A stretch of DNA of 64,000 bases from Flavobacteriales bacterium (GTDB taxonomy: Bacteria > Bacteroidota > Bacteroidia > NS11-12g > UBA955), in contig CANFLS010000003.1 in NCBI GenBank assembly GCA_947447955.1, positions 85,048-149,047 of the forward strand. Reading direction: 5' to 3'. A model generated the notes under the pieces. The model made no database searches. It was not told the DNA's origin and worked only from the letters and a program-made list of their open reading frames with translations. Position 1 is the first letter of the stretch, and the number at the start of each line of letters is the position of its first letter. Position numbers and translations under genes: made by a program. Positions 42,742 through 53,900 of the stretch are shown here, one piece after another.

Positions 42742-42846
42742 CCAATCTTTAAGGTGCCAAATTGGAACCTAAAGATTGGGTATGATAAATATTTCAAATG
42801 CAATTCGTTTATCTTTTCTTTAAGGTGCCAAATTGGAACCTTAAAG
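42742..42846. repeat. Palindrome-pair module, left copy
   Basis: Two imperfect palindromes with the core AAGGTGCCAAATTGGAACC: 42742-42779 (outer arms CCAATCTTT / AAAGATTGG) and 42818-42846 (outer arms CTTTAAGG / CCTTAAAG). They are joined by a spacer beginning GTATGATAAATATTTC. The module recurs, in the same orientation, at 43998-44103 on the other side of the ORF6N gene. It lies 56 bp beyond the ORF6N stop codon. Confidence 0.85.
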
Positions 42847-42901
42847 AGGTTTTAATTATCATCAATTTTGCAATTAGTAATTTTTATTTGCCTGAATTTT
42901 A

Positions 42902-43765
42902 TTATCTCTTCAATAATTTGCTTTGAACATCTGGTAATAATTGATCCATTCTGCTAAATGCAAAGCACTTATTTCCAAGGTCTTTAATTGATGCACCAAT
43001 ATGATAAAGCTGAATATTGTCGATTATTAAAAATCGATCATGGCTAGTACGATTTTCGTTTATATCAATAATGGGGTATTGTAAGTTGTATTTTTCTATA
43101 TCTTTTTTTAACGCAGCATTGCTTCTTGTATAAATGTTACAGTTGACGGTTGGATTTCGTTTGCTCAACAATAACAAAGTGGTTTCATCTATATAATTGT
43201 CAATCAGCGTTAAACTTTCATTTGCTTGTTTTATTAATTGACTCACAAATACATGTGCATCGAATAATTGTCCTTCGAAAAAAATACCTTGTTGGGGTTT
43301 ACTTTCCTTTTCAAGAGCTTTCAATACCTGTTCTAGTTTGTTGTCGCTTTGCAATTGATTGAATTCAACACTTTCTAACCGCTGAATTACACTATGCAAT
43401 TGCCCCAACGTTTTGCGCATTGCAACAAACGCCTTCATGATTTGAATACTCACATCTATGGCGCTGTCTGAATTTAATAATGCCGACATCATTGAAACTC
43501 CTTGTTCTGTAAATACAATTGGCAATGATCTTCTTCCACCATGTTGTGAACTTGCGGTGCCAAATTGGCACTTCAAGTTTGTCCATTCATCTTCAGTAAG
43601 TTGGAATGCGAATTCAATGGGAAACCTATTTTGGTTTCTTATAATTGCCCTATTGATATACTTTGTTTCAGTTTGATACAACCAAGCCAAATCACTGTCT
43701 AACATTATTTGAACACCTCTTATGGTGTATATTTTGTTTTCAATTTGACTCATTTCTAAATGCAT
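42902..43765 (-). CDS. ORF6N-domain DNA-binding protein with C-terminal PLD-like domain
   Basis: ENKIYTIRGVQIMLDSDLAWLY, NRFPIEFAFQLTEDEW and LPIVFTEQGVSMMSALLNS are the ORF6N domain (residues 5-115), a putative DNA-binding module of phage and bacterial proteins. A short coiled segment follows. Residues ~165-280 (FDAHVFVSQLIKQANESLTL, SHDRFLIIDNIQLYHIGAS) resemble a phospholipase-D-like domain with an H-x-R-x4-D variant at about residue 243. The codons for NLKCQFGTASS (63-73) form a palindrome related to repeats on both flanks. An alternative start is Met5 (43753). The role is unknown. Confidence 0.85.
   Translation of the reverse strand: MHLEMSQIENKIYTIRGVQIMLDSDLAWLYQTETKYINRAIIRNQNRFPIEFAFQLTEDEWTNLKCQFGTASSQHGGRRSLPIVFTEQGVSMMSALLNSDSAIDVSIQIMKAFVAMRKTLGQLHSVIQRLESVEFNQLQSDNKLEQVLKALEKESKPQQGIFFEGQLFDAHVFVSQLIKQANESLTLIDNYIDETTLLLLSKRNPTVNCNIYTRSNAALKKDIEKYNLQYPIIDINENRTSHDRFLIIDNIQLYHIGASIKDLGNKCFAFSRMDQLLPDVQSKLLKR
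43549..43579. repeat. Palindrome inside the ORF6N coding sequence
   Basis: AACTTGCGGTGCCAA / TTGGCACTTCAAGTT (13 of 15 pairs) around a single central base. The left arm is identical to bases 44001-44015 of the upstream palindrome. On the coding strand it spells residues NLKCQFGTASS. Confidence 0.85.
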
Positions 43766-43997
43766 ATAAATATGTTTAATTACAGCTATAATTATCCCTC
43801 ATTAAAAGGTGAAATTATTTAATTTAAATCAAAATCCGAAAAAACAGCATAAAAATAAGGTGTGAAAGATTTGCAAAATCCGCAATGTTAACTCATAATA
43901 ATTACTTTGAAAATCTGCTATGTGGTTGAATATTAAATATTTTTACATTTATTATCTCCTTTGCTCTTGGGGAAATAATCTGACTTTTACTGCACTT

Positions 43998-44103
43998 CCA
44001 AACTTGCGGTGCCAATTTGGAACCTCAAGTTTGGGTATGATAAATATATCAAATGCAATTCGTTTAACTATTCTTTAAGGTGCCAAATTGGCGCCTTAAA
44101 GAA
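43998..44103. repeat. Palindrome-pair module, right copy
   Basis: Palindromes 43998-44034 (arms CCAAACTTGCGGTGCCAA / TTGGAACCTCAAGTTTGG) and 44071-44103 (arms TTCTTTAAGGTGCCAA / TTGGCGCCTTAAAGAA) are joined by the same spacer as the left copy (GTATGATAAATATATC...). It lies about 230 bp upstream of the ORF6N start and 6 bp past the stop of the next gene. The remainder of the 43766-44109 gap shows no gene. Confidence 0.85.
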
Positions 44104-44109
44104 AATCAA

Positions 44110-45330
44110 TTATTGCGGAACTATCTTTTTGAAGTTCGTCGGATTGCGGTCCCACTTGTTGTATTTGATTTCTTGATTCGATTTGGTGTGGGCATACTCC
44201 ATTTCGTCGTTTTCAAAAGTGATTAAATTTTCAGTTTCTTCATCCAATATGTTTTCCAATGTGTGATTGAACTGGATAATGTAATTTGGGCGACCTGTGA
44301 TTTTAGATTCGGCTTTTATTGGATACATCATGCCAGTGAATGTATCACTTGGGAAAATCAAATTTTCAGAGGAAGCATAAATGTCGGCATCATAGAAAGC
44401 ATGGAAATGACCCAATTTATGCAAAGTCAATGCTGGTTCTTGATGTTCCATAAATAGCAAATAACTGCTGCCCCCCTCTGATCCACAGGATTCTGACACG
44501 TGCTGAATCTCAACAATGTTTCGAACGCCCATCAGTCCCTTCGCTCCATGAACCCATGGATGAATTGGAGATCCCAAATATTCACTTGTTTGGCTAAATA
44601 TCTCTTGCAATTGAAACTTATTATTGATAATTCCCGTTTCAATTACGATTTCATAATTGGATGAATCAATAAATTTCCTTTTGTAGAATTGAAAAACCCG
44701 GTCGCCAATGTGAATCCAGTTATTCATAAACTCAGCAACGTATATAATAGAGTCGGAACCATAATAGATGCCAAATATGTCTCTTGGAACATTCTTATAA
44801 AAAGAATGAAACGATTGGAAATCAAGTGTATTCTGTGGCTGTGTTGAATCTAAATTCGAATAATTCCGGGTTGAAATACAACAATCAGGTAGGTATTGGC
44901 CATTTATAAATCCCATTTTTTTGAGGGATGGGATATAAACCTGATAATTGATATGATACTCAAATTGCTCATGAGAAATTCTTACCGAATCAGAAGTTGA
45001 ATCATAACCCACTATCCAAACCATAGTTCCAACGCCAAGATGTTGCTTTAGTGGTTTAGATAATTTGAAGTTACTACCTAACCGAATAGGGGCGGATTCG
45101 ATGGTGAAACACGTAGTTCCCAGGTTTAAAAGGGTTCTTATATTATATGCATAACCCTTGTTGAAAAACGCTTCTAATTGTTCTTGCTGATACAGTTTAT
45201 ATCCACTATCGTAATAAACCAAGTTCAATTGCTTGAATAAAAGCGGATGATCAACCTTGCTTAATTGGCCAAATAAATTGCCAATGTTTAAAATAAAGGA
45301 AATGATTAAAATGCGTTTTAACATATTCAT
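44110..45330 (-). CDS. Secreted hypothetical protein
   Basis: The signal peptide is ILIISFILNIGNLFGQ. The 406-residue protein has a possible SH3-like stretch (VGTMVWIVGYDSTSDSVRI, VYIPSLKKMGFINGQYLPDCC) and a later region with HPWVHGAKGLMGVRNI. No T9SS tail and no enzyme motif are recognised. It is the third gene of an operon; it starts 15 bp after the haloperoxidase-like gene. Function unknown. Confidence 0.6.
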   Translation of the reverse strand: MNMLKRILIISFILNIGNLFGQLSKVDHPLLFKQLNLVYYDSGYKLYQQEQLEAFFNKGYAYNIRTLLNLGTTCFTIESAPIRLGSNFKLSKPLKQHLGVGTMVWIVGYDSTSDSVRISHEQFEYHINYQVYIPSLKKMGFINGQYLPDCCISTRNYSNLDSTQPQNTLDFQSFHSFYKNVPRDIFGIYYGSDSIIYVAEFMNNWIHIGDRVFQFYKRKFIDSSNYEIVIETGIINNKFQLQEIFSQTSEYLGSPIHPWVHGAKGLMGVRNIVEIQHVSESCGSEGGSSYLLFMEHQEPALTLHKLGHFHAFYDADIYASSENLIFPSDTFTGMMYPIKAESKITGRPNYIIQFNHTLENILDEETENLITFENDEMEYAHTKSNQEIKYNKWDRNPTNFKKIVPQ

Positions 45331-45345
45331 TCTTAAGGAAAAGCA

Positions 45346-46890
45346 CTATTCAGCACCATCCGTTTTGGCGCGCATAATTGCTTTTTGGCCAATGGCTTTT
45401 CCCATTTGCATACCCACTTCGATGTCGCTGCGGTAGTGGATTGCTCCGTACAAACGACTTTTGCTGGCTTCATCTGCCATTGTCATGTAATCGTTTGATC
45501 TTAATGGAACCATATGCCCTAAAATGGTAGCAGCGGCACCACTGAAAGTGCTGTGTCCGCTGACATATGCTGGGAAGTTAGGAAGTCCTGTCAGCGTTTT
45601 GCAATTTGGATCCATTTGAGATGGACGGGGATTAAAATAAAAGTATTTGGCATCCCAACAGCAAATGGCTGCGTCAAACATACTCATGTTTAACAAGGCC
45701 AAGTTTCTGGCCCAACGGGCTTCGCTTATTTTGAGGGAAATAAAATCCCTACAAGCAATGGCATTCCAATGGCCAGGAGGTGTGTAAGTACCTGCTCCGT
45801 CCCCCCAAAAATGAACAATTTTTATGCGTTCTCTGGTTGGGTTTTGACTGTAGTATAAAACCTCTGCGAGTTCTTTCTTGAATTGCTCTGAATTGGTAGA
45901 AGGGGGTGGGGAAGGACGTCCGTTCACAACTTCAATGGTATCGACTAGAAATCCAATGGTTTTGCCAAAAAGGGGCAACATGGGAGGTCTTTTTGGACTT
46001 TCTTGACTTAGCCATGCTATTTCACCTTTCTTTTCGGTGTTGGTAACCAAATTGGCCCAATCGGTTGGTGTACCCACAGCTTTGCCAGCCCTGTCGGTTC
46101 TGGCACGACCAATAAATTTGGCTGCAACCGCTTTTCCTAAAGTTGCACCAGCTTCCACATCGCTGCGGGTGTTGGCACCTGCAAGAATGCGGTAGTTTTT
46201 GCATTCGGTGAGCTTTTGTTGAATATACTCTTGTTCTCCAGGAAACATCAATGTAAGAATAGCCGCCGAAGCGCCCGCTGCAACAGCTTCTTCACTAGGA
46301 TAAGCGTAATCTTTTGTAACAGGAATGAGTTCTTTGATAGTAGGATCAACAACTGATGGACGGGGTCTTTTGTATAAGCTTTTGTAATAATATGCCGAAA
46401 CCATTGCATCGTATTGTGCAGCAGACAAATAAGCGTAAGCTCTTGCTGCGTATGGTGGATTTGAAAAGGGAAAAAATGGGTATGCCAAAGGATTGGCTGA
46501 ACTTGGTATGGGGTAGGTTCCATCCGCATTTTGATATGGAGGGATGTTATACTTGGCAACCAGTTCTCTCATGATTTCATTCCAACGGAGAACTACCCCT
46601 GCACTCCAATAATTTAAAGACTCTTCTTCAGATGAGGTGATGTTATTTTGCCAACTTTTGATTTCTAATAATTCCAATTTAAAATCGGCTGAAGTAGTTG
46701 CAATTGGCGCAGTGAGTGCTATTTCGTTTGCTTTTGTTAACAAAATGGGCTTCCAATTTCCTGCAGCAGTATCGGCGTTGATGGGATTCAAAGCCTGATA
46801 ATTCATGTTGTTAGCAAGTTCTGTTTTTTCGCAAGAAAACAAGATGTAAATGATTGTAAATGTGGCGAAAATGGTTTTGACAAACTTCAT
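45346..46890 (-). CDS. Vanadium-dependent haloperoxidase-like (PAP2 superfamily) lipoprotein
   Basis: The lipobox IYILFSC precedes an all-helical domain with the three phosphate/vanadate-binding motifs: YKRPRPSVVDP (K...RP), YVSGHSTFSGAAA (SGH) and SRLYGAIHYRSDIEVG (SR...H..D). Their wide spacing and the 514-residue length fit vanadium chloro/bromoperoxidase relatives more than small PAP2 phosphatases. Whether it oxidises halides or hydrolyses phosphate cannot be told from sequence. It lies 5 bp after the outer-membrane protein gene. Confidence 0.85.
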   Translation of the reverse strand: MKFVKTIFATFTIIYILFSCEKTELANNMNYQALNPINADTAAGNWKPILLTKANEIALTAPIATTSADFKLELLEIKSWQNNITSSEEESLNYWSAGVVLRWNEIMRELVAKYNIPPYQNADGTYPIPSSANPLAYPFFPFSNPPYAARAYAYLSAAQYDAMVSAYYYKSLYKRPRPSVVDPTIKELIPVTKDYAYPSEEAVAAGASAAILTLMFPGEQEYIQQKLTECKNYRILAGANTRSDVEAGATLGKAVAAKFIGRARTDRAGKAVGTPTDWANLVTNTEKKGEIAWLSQESPKRPPMLPLFGKTIGFLVDTIEVVNGRPSPPPSTNSEQFKKELAEVLYYSQNPTRERIKIVHFWGDGAGTYTPPGHWNAIACRDFISLKISEARWARNLALLNMSMFDAAICCWDAKYFYFNPRPSQMDPNCKTLTGLPNFPAYVSGHSTFSGAAATILGHMVPLRSNDYMTMADEASKSRLYGAIHYRSDIEVGMQMGKAIGQKAIMRAKTDGAE

Positions 46891-46895
46891 GATGC

Positions 46896-47816
46896 TTAAT
46901 TTGTTGTTTTTGTAAAATCAGTTTGAAACAAAATTCCAGCCATGAACATGGTTGATTTCCCCATATTGCGACCTGCAATTGTATACATTGTATTACCCGT
47001 GAAACTGAGTCCGTTTATTTTAGGAATTGGGATTTTGACATTGAAGCCAATTCTGGTAGCATCCATTTTGTTGCTCAAGAATGGCATTTCGTTTTTTCGC
47101 ATATCGTAACCGCCAATTGTGTTGAAACCATCCAAAACTGCTTCGAGAACAAGATCTGCATCTTTTCTATATCCTAGTCTTACGTTATACCCCATAAGTG
47201 ATGGCATTTCAACTTGGTTGCTATAAATCATTTTGGTGGTGTAGTAGGCATCTCTGTCGATGGTAACATTGCTTCTGTAAATCATATTTGTAGAAGCGGT
47301 TGCAAACCATTTTCCACGTTGAACATCGAGCATGATTTTGCCCATGGTATTATTGCTTTGCATGCCAATTGAAAGGGGCAAATAATCCGCAACATAATTG
47401 GTGAGTGGGGTTGAGTATCCTGCAAACGCAAGTAAGCTCACATAGTTTTTGCCAAATGCTTTGCCAAAGAATTCCCATTTTAAAAGCATGGATAAATCTT
47501 GCATCCCTTGATTGCCAATGAGAGTGCCTGCAGATGCTTTGTTTGATATGTACGGCGCCATGGCAATAAAATTAATTTTATCGGTAATGCCATAATTAGC
47601 CATTACCCAAGCCGATTGGGAACTTACAGTTCCAAGATTTTCATTGATGCGTAAATTTTGTCCTTCCCAATAATTTGTCCAAGAGCCATAGCCATAAACC
47701 AAACCACCGCAGAGGTTCTTTTTGCCCATCATGAGTCCATCAACATCTGTTTGCGCAGATGAATATTTAGCAAAGCAGCAAAAGAATAATATGATGATGA
47801 ATCTGAGAGATTTCAA
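46896..47816 (-). CDS. Outer-membrane beta-barrel (transporter-like) protein
   Basis: A signal peptide (FIIILFFCCFAKYSSAQ) is followed by about 285 residues of alternating amphipathic strands such as ARSAW-type SAWVMANYGITDKINFIAMA, GKWFATASTNMIYRSNV and YNVRLGYRKDADLVLEAVL. The pattern resembles the 'transporter'/MetA-pathway phenol-degradation barrel family. It would sit in the outer membrane. It is the first gene of the operon with the haloperoxidase-like protein. A near-consensus -7 box TATTTTCG lies on the minus strand upstream. Confidence 0.7.
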   Translation of the reverse strand: MKSLRFIIILFFCCFAKYSSAQTDVDGLMMGKKNLCGGLVYGYGSWTNYWEGQNLRINENLGTVSSQSAWVMANYGITDKINFIAMAPYISNKASAGTLIGNQGMQDLSMLLKWEFFGKAFGKNYVSLLAFAGYSTPLTNYVADYLPLSIGMQSNNTMGKIMLDVQRGKWFATASTNMIYRSNVTIDRDAYYTTKMIYSNQVEMPSLMGYNVRLGYRKDADLVLEAVLDGFNTIGGYDMRKNEMPFLSNKMDATRIGFNVKIPIPKINGLSFTGNTMYTIAGRNMGKSTMFMAGILFQTDFTKTTN

Positions 47817-47934
47817 TGTTATAGGTGTTATTTAATTCTCGAAAATAAGTAAAAAACCTGAAACGTTTTAAAATATGGCAACAAAAATGAATTGGCACAA
47901 CAATTAGTGCCAATTCAAAAATAGATTAAAATGG

Positions 47935-50900
47935 TTAATCCAATAAGGTTACAATTCCATTGTATTTGAAAATGTAACCGTCAATGTCGTAAAAAGTGAT
48001 GATATAACTATACACATCCGACATTGCAAGTTGTCCATCAACAGTTCCATCCCAGCGGTCTGCAACATCATTTGATCTGAATATAATTTCACCCCAACGG
48101 TTGTAAATGAGCATTGAAAATCTGTGGACTTGTAATGGCGTTTCTAATCCAAATTTGTCGTTCATATTTTCAGACTTTCTCGGAGTGAATGCATTGGGAA
48201 CCCAATACAATGCTTTGTTTTTGATGTGGATGGGTTTGGTAATTGTATCAGGGCAACCATCGGCGTTACTTGCAATTAATGTAACTTTATAATCACCTCC
48301 AAGCGGATATTGATGAACGGGATCAGATAGGTTTGAAATGTCATTATCGCCAAAATCCCAATCATAACTTGTTGCATTTTGTGATAGGTTTTTAAAGAGT
48401 ACATCTTCCAACATTTCTTGTCGGTCTGGGGTATAGCTAAAATTGGCAACAACTTTTGGCAGAAGGGTAATGTTTTTGGTTGTGGTATCGTAGCAACCAA
48501 AGCTGTTTCGCGTAATTAAAGTTACAGGGTATGTGCCACTGTTTTTAAAGGTATATGTAATATTGTTGGTATTGCCTTTCGCAAGTCCCCCAATATTCCA
48601 AAAATGATTGGTTAAGATGCCATAGTCTGTATAAGAATTATCGAGGAAATCAACTGGTCTTGAAACGCAATTTTTATCCCATGTAAAATCAGAAACCGGT
48701 GGATTTTCAATGGTAATAGAATAGCTCAAAGAATCTAGGCAATTCGATGAATTTTTCACATATAAGGTGAACCCATTGTTGCCAGGATTTGCAAATTTCT
48801 GAGTTGTTGCGGTTGCATTTACAATGTTTCCATTGTAGAATCGCCAAACTTCAGAGGTAATGCCACCAGAGCCACCTTGGCTAATGCTTTTGAATTTGGT
48901 GATATTACCAAAGCAGGTATCTTGATACACAAATTTGATGGTTGGTAATTTGTCAACCCTAACGTCTTTGATAATAGAATCGTCGCAGCCAAATTCTGAA
49001 ACAACCACGAGTAGTGCAGGGTAAATTTTTGCGGTATTGTATGAATGAGAAGTGTTTTGAGTGTAAGCGGTTTTCCCATCGCCAAAGTGCCAATTATAGG
49101 CAGTGATTTTGCCCGATTTAATTGAACTTAAATTGGTGAAATCGAGGTTGTTTTTTTCGCAAACTGATCCAAAACTAAAGTTGGCAACTGGCATTGGTTT
49201 GAGGTCTACAGTAGTTTTAAATGTATCGTTACAAAAATCTGATGAATATGCAACGAGCATGGCATTAAATAGTCCATCACTGAAATAACTGTGCTGTGTT
49301 TGGTAGCTTGTGTCCATTTGTCCATCGCCAAAAAACCAACGTTGTGTCATTTTGCCTTTGGCCAAAGTTGATTTATTTGTAAAAATGAACATGTTATTTT
49401 TCAAACATTGCTGTTTGAGGTTGAGTGAAACATTTACAATAGGTGTAGCGTTAATGGTAACTTGTTTCACTATGGTATCTAAACATCCAAAATTAGATTG
49501 TGTAATATGTGTTACATTATAAATTCCGAAGTTAGCATAAGAATAAGATGGGTTTTTAAGATTTGAAATTCCACCATCTCCAAAAAGCCAAGTGTATTGG
49601 CTAATTGAGCCAGAAGAGATGGATGAAAGGTCTGTAAATCCAAATTTATTTCCTTTAAAACATTGAATATTTTTATCTACGGTTGCGTCAATATTTGCTT
49701 GAGGATATACGTTCACAACTTGCAAAGCGGTATCTCGGCAGCCACTATCAGAAGTGGTAAATAACTGCAAATTATATTGGCCAGGTCCATTGTATTTGTA
49801 TGTTAATGAATTGCCCGATGTTGAATAACCATCCCCCAAAGACCAAGTTTGGGTTTTAATGATTCCTTTAGAAATTGAACTTGTACTTTTTAAAACGAAA
49901 CTGTTGCCTTTGAAACATTGTTTGGCTTGATTGAGTGTAAAACTTGGCGCGGTTTGGGGATTTAAATTCACCAACCCAAGAACAGTATCTTTACAATTTT
50001 TGTCGGTTTGCGTAATAAAAGTGATGTTGTATTTATTTGGCCAAGAATATGAATAATTGATAACAGATCCAGTTTTTAGGGGACCACCATCGCCTAGGTT
50101 CCAAGAATAAGAAATTGTGCCATACGGTATTGTGCTTTGTGAAGTAAAGGTGAAGGCATTTCCTTTTATGCATTGTGAAGCATTGTTAATTGCAAATGCT
50201 GCCGATGTTTGGGGATATACACTGAGTAATTTGCTGATGGTATCAATACAGCCATTGGCAGTAGTGGTTTGTAATCTGAGTAAATAAATGCCTTCTTTAA
50301 TAAAATTGTGACTTGGTGCTTTGATCGTATCATATTTTGCATCACCCCAGTCCCAAGACCATTTTATTGGATTGCCCGGCGCTATGGTAGTAGAATTGTT
50401 GGTAATGTTAAATAAATTGCCTTTCAAACATTGATTTAAATTGTTAACTGCAATATTCAAGGCTGTTTGTGGAAATACTTTAACAAATTTAGAAAGGGTA
50501 TCTGTACAACCTTGGCTAGAGTTTGCGGTGAATAATACTTTGTATGTATTGGGATTAGTATAAGATTTTGTAACTGGTGACCCTACTCCAAATGTTGCGT
50601 CACCATAACTCCAAGCATAGGTAAGTGTTCCTGAACTGATTGTGGTGGTTGAAGTAAAGGTAAAGCTATTGTTTTTTAAACATTGGTTCGGTGTATTGAT
50701 ACTGAATGCGGTGTTAATTTTATTTAATACGGTTAAATATTTCGAAATAGTATCTTTACATCCATTGGCCGATGTAATGGTTAACATGGCCTTGTAAATT
50801 CCTTCCGCGGTATAGTTGTGTGAGGGACTTTTTGCGGTATCTGTTTTGGCGTCGCCCCAATCCCAAGACCATTTCAGCATATTTCCAGGAGAAACAATTG

Positions 50901-53900
50901 TAGATGAATTGGTGGTAATGAAATTATTGTTTTTGAAGCACTGTTTTACATTGTTTACTGTAAAGTTTCTAGTAGCTTGTGGGAATACACGTACAAATTG
51001 CGAAGCTGTGTCGATACAGTTTTTATTTGTAGTGACTGTTAAAATTACTTTGTATAATCCTGCAGCTGCATATGATTTTGTAACAGGACTACCAGTTACA
51101 GCGGCACTCGCATCGCCATAGTTCCAAGAATATGTCATCGTACCAGAAGAAACGGTACTGGTTGAAGTAAATGTGTAACTGTTGCCAGTTAAACATTGGT
51201 TACGGGTATTTACGGTATAACTTACAGTGGCATTGGGATTCACAACGACATATTTGGAAATTGTATCTATGCAGTTAATGGTAGAGGTGGTGGTTAAAAG
51301 CACTTTGTAAGTGCCCGCTGCTGTGTAGGAATATGTCTTTGGATTTCCTGTTGTTGCTGCAGATGCATCGCCATAACTCCAAGAGTAAGTAGCAATGGTT
51401 ACCGCTGCATTTGAATTTGAACCGGTAAATGTAAAGCTGTTGTTTTTTAAACATTGGGCAGCATTATTGATTGCCAATCCCAATGTTGCACTTGGCGAAA
51501 CCACAATGGTTTTAGAAATGGTATCGGTGCAATTGTTTGCAGTTGTAATGGTTAGGATTACTTTGTAGGTTCCTGCCGCGGTATAAACGTGGGTAGGGCT
51601 TTTTGCTGTGTCGGTTTTTGTATCACCCCAGGCCCAAGCCCATTTCATCATGTTACCTGGTGCAACAACGGTGCTTGTGTTGGTAAAAACGAAGCTATTT
51701 GTTTTTAGACATTGGCGTTGTGTATTGAATGCAATGTTGCTGGTTGCTTGGGGATATACCCTCACAAATTTCGAAAGCGTATCGATACAACCTTGATTTG
51801 TAGTGGCTGTTAATAAAACTTTATAAGGTCCTGCTGCGGTATAAGCTCTAGTAACCGGGCTTCCGGTACCTGTTCCGCCATCGCCGTAGTTCCAAGCATT
51901 TGTTAAAGTACCTGCGGTAACCGTGCTTGTTGAAGTGTAGGTGAAACTATTTCCTCGTAAACATTGCGCCGCGTTGTTAATTGTAAACGCAACATTTGCA
52001 TTTGGATTTACCACAATGGTTTTAGAAATGGTATCGGTGCAATTGTTTGCAGTTGTAATGGTTAGGATTACTTTGTAGGTTCCTGCCGCGGTATAAACGT
52101 GGGTAGGACTTTTTGCTGTGTCGGTTTTGGTATCTCCCCAAGCCCAAGCCCATTTTATCATGTTACCTGGCGCAACAACGGTGCTTGTGTTTGTAAAAAC
52201 AAAGCTGTTTGATTTTAAACATTGGCGTTGTGTATTGAATGCAATGTTTCTGGTTGCTTGGGGATATACCCTCACAAATTTGGAGAGGGTATCGATACAA
52301 CCTTGATTTGTAGTGGCTGTCAATAAAACTTTATAAGTTCCCGCTGTAGCATAAGATCTTGTTACAGGGCTTACTGTACCTGTTCCGCCATCGCCGTAGT
52401 TCCAAGCATTTGTTAAAGTACCTGCGGTAACCGTACTTGTTGAAGTGTAGGTGAAACTATTTCCTCGTAAACATTGTGCAGCATTGTTGATGGTAAATGC
52501 AACCGTTGGACTTGATCCTACCACAATGGTTCTAGAAATGGTATCGGTGCAATTGTTTGCAGTTGTGATGGTTAAAATAACTTTGTACGTTCCTGCCGCA
52601 GTATAAACATGGGTAGGACTTTTTGCTGTATCGGTTTTTGTATCACCCCAGTCCCAAGCCCATTTCATCATGTTGCCAGGTGCCACTATGGTAGATGTAT
52701 TGGTAAAAACAAAGCTGTTGGATTTAAGACATTGGCGTTGGGTATTGAATGCAATGTTTCTCGTTGATTGTGGATAGACCCGCACAAATTTTGAGATTGT
52801 GTCAATGCAACCGGCATTGGTGGTGGCGGTTAATATTACTTTGTACGGTCCTGCTGCTGCATAAGATCTGGTAACTGGGCTTCCGGTACCTGTTCCGCCA
52901 TCGCCATAATTCCATGCGTTGGTTAATGTTCCGGTAGTTACCGTGCTTGTAGAAGTGTAGGTGAAACTATTTCCTCTTTGGCACTGCGCTGAATTGTTAA
53001 TTGTAAACGCAACATTTGCATTTGGATTAACCACAATGGTTCTAGAAATTGTATCGGTGCAATTGTTTGCAGTTGTGATGGTTAGGATTACTTTGTATGT
53101 TCCTACCGCAGTATAAACGTGGGTAGGGCTTTTTGCTGTATCGGTTTTTGTATCACCCCAGTCCCAAGCCCATTTCATCATGTTGCCAGGTGCCACGATG
53201 GTAGATGTGTTGGTAAAAATAAAGCTATTATTTTTAAGGCATTGACGTTGGGTATTGAATGCAATTCTTCTGGTAGCTTGCGGATAAACCCGAACAAATT
53301 TTGAAAGGGTATCTATACAAAAAGCGTTTGTTGTAACGGTTAATAATACTTTATAAGTACCTGCTGCAACATAGGTTCTGGTAACAGGGCTACCAAACCC
53401 AGTTCCACCATCACCGTAGTTCCATGCGTTGGTGAGTGTTCCTGTAGTCACTGTACTTGTAGAAGTATATGTGAAACTATTTCCTCTTTGGCACTGAGCT
53501 GAATTGTTAATTGTAAACGCAACATTTGCATTTGGATTTACCACAACTGTTTTAGAAATGGTATCGGTACAATTGTTGGCAGTGGTGATTGATAAAATAA
53601 CTTTGTATGTTCCGGATGTTGTATAAACATGTGTAGGGCTTTTCGCGGTATCGGTTTTGGTGTCTCCCCAATCCCATGACCACTTCATCATATTCCCGGG
53701 TGACGCAACTGTAGAGGTATTGGTAAAAACAAAGTTGTTTGTTTTTAAGCATTGTCGTTGGGTATTAAAGGCGATATTTCTAGTAGCTTGCGGATAAACC
53801 CTCACATAAGTTGAGATGGTATCAGAACAACCCGCAGAGTTTGTTATTGTTTCAACTACCTTAAAAAGCCCTGCTGTAGCATATGTATGTGTAGGTGTTT

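Noticed and set aside
42742-44103. Insertion sequence with terminal repeats around ORF6N
   Set aside because: The flanking modules are direct, not inverted, repeats, and no transposase motif is present in the ORF6N protein.
42742-44103. Diversity-generating retroelement (template/variable repeat) at ORF6N
   Set aside because: No reverse transcriptase is nearby and the shared segment is a palindrome with few differences and no adenine-specific pattern.
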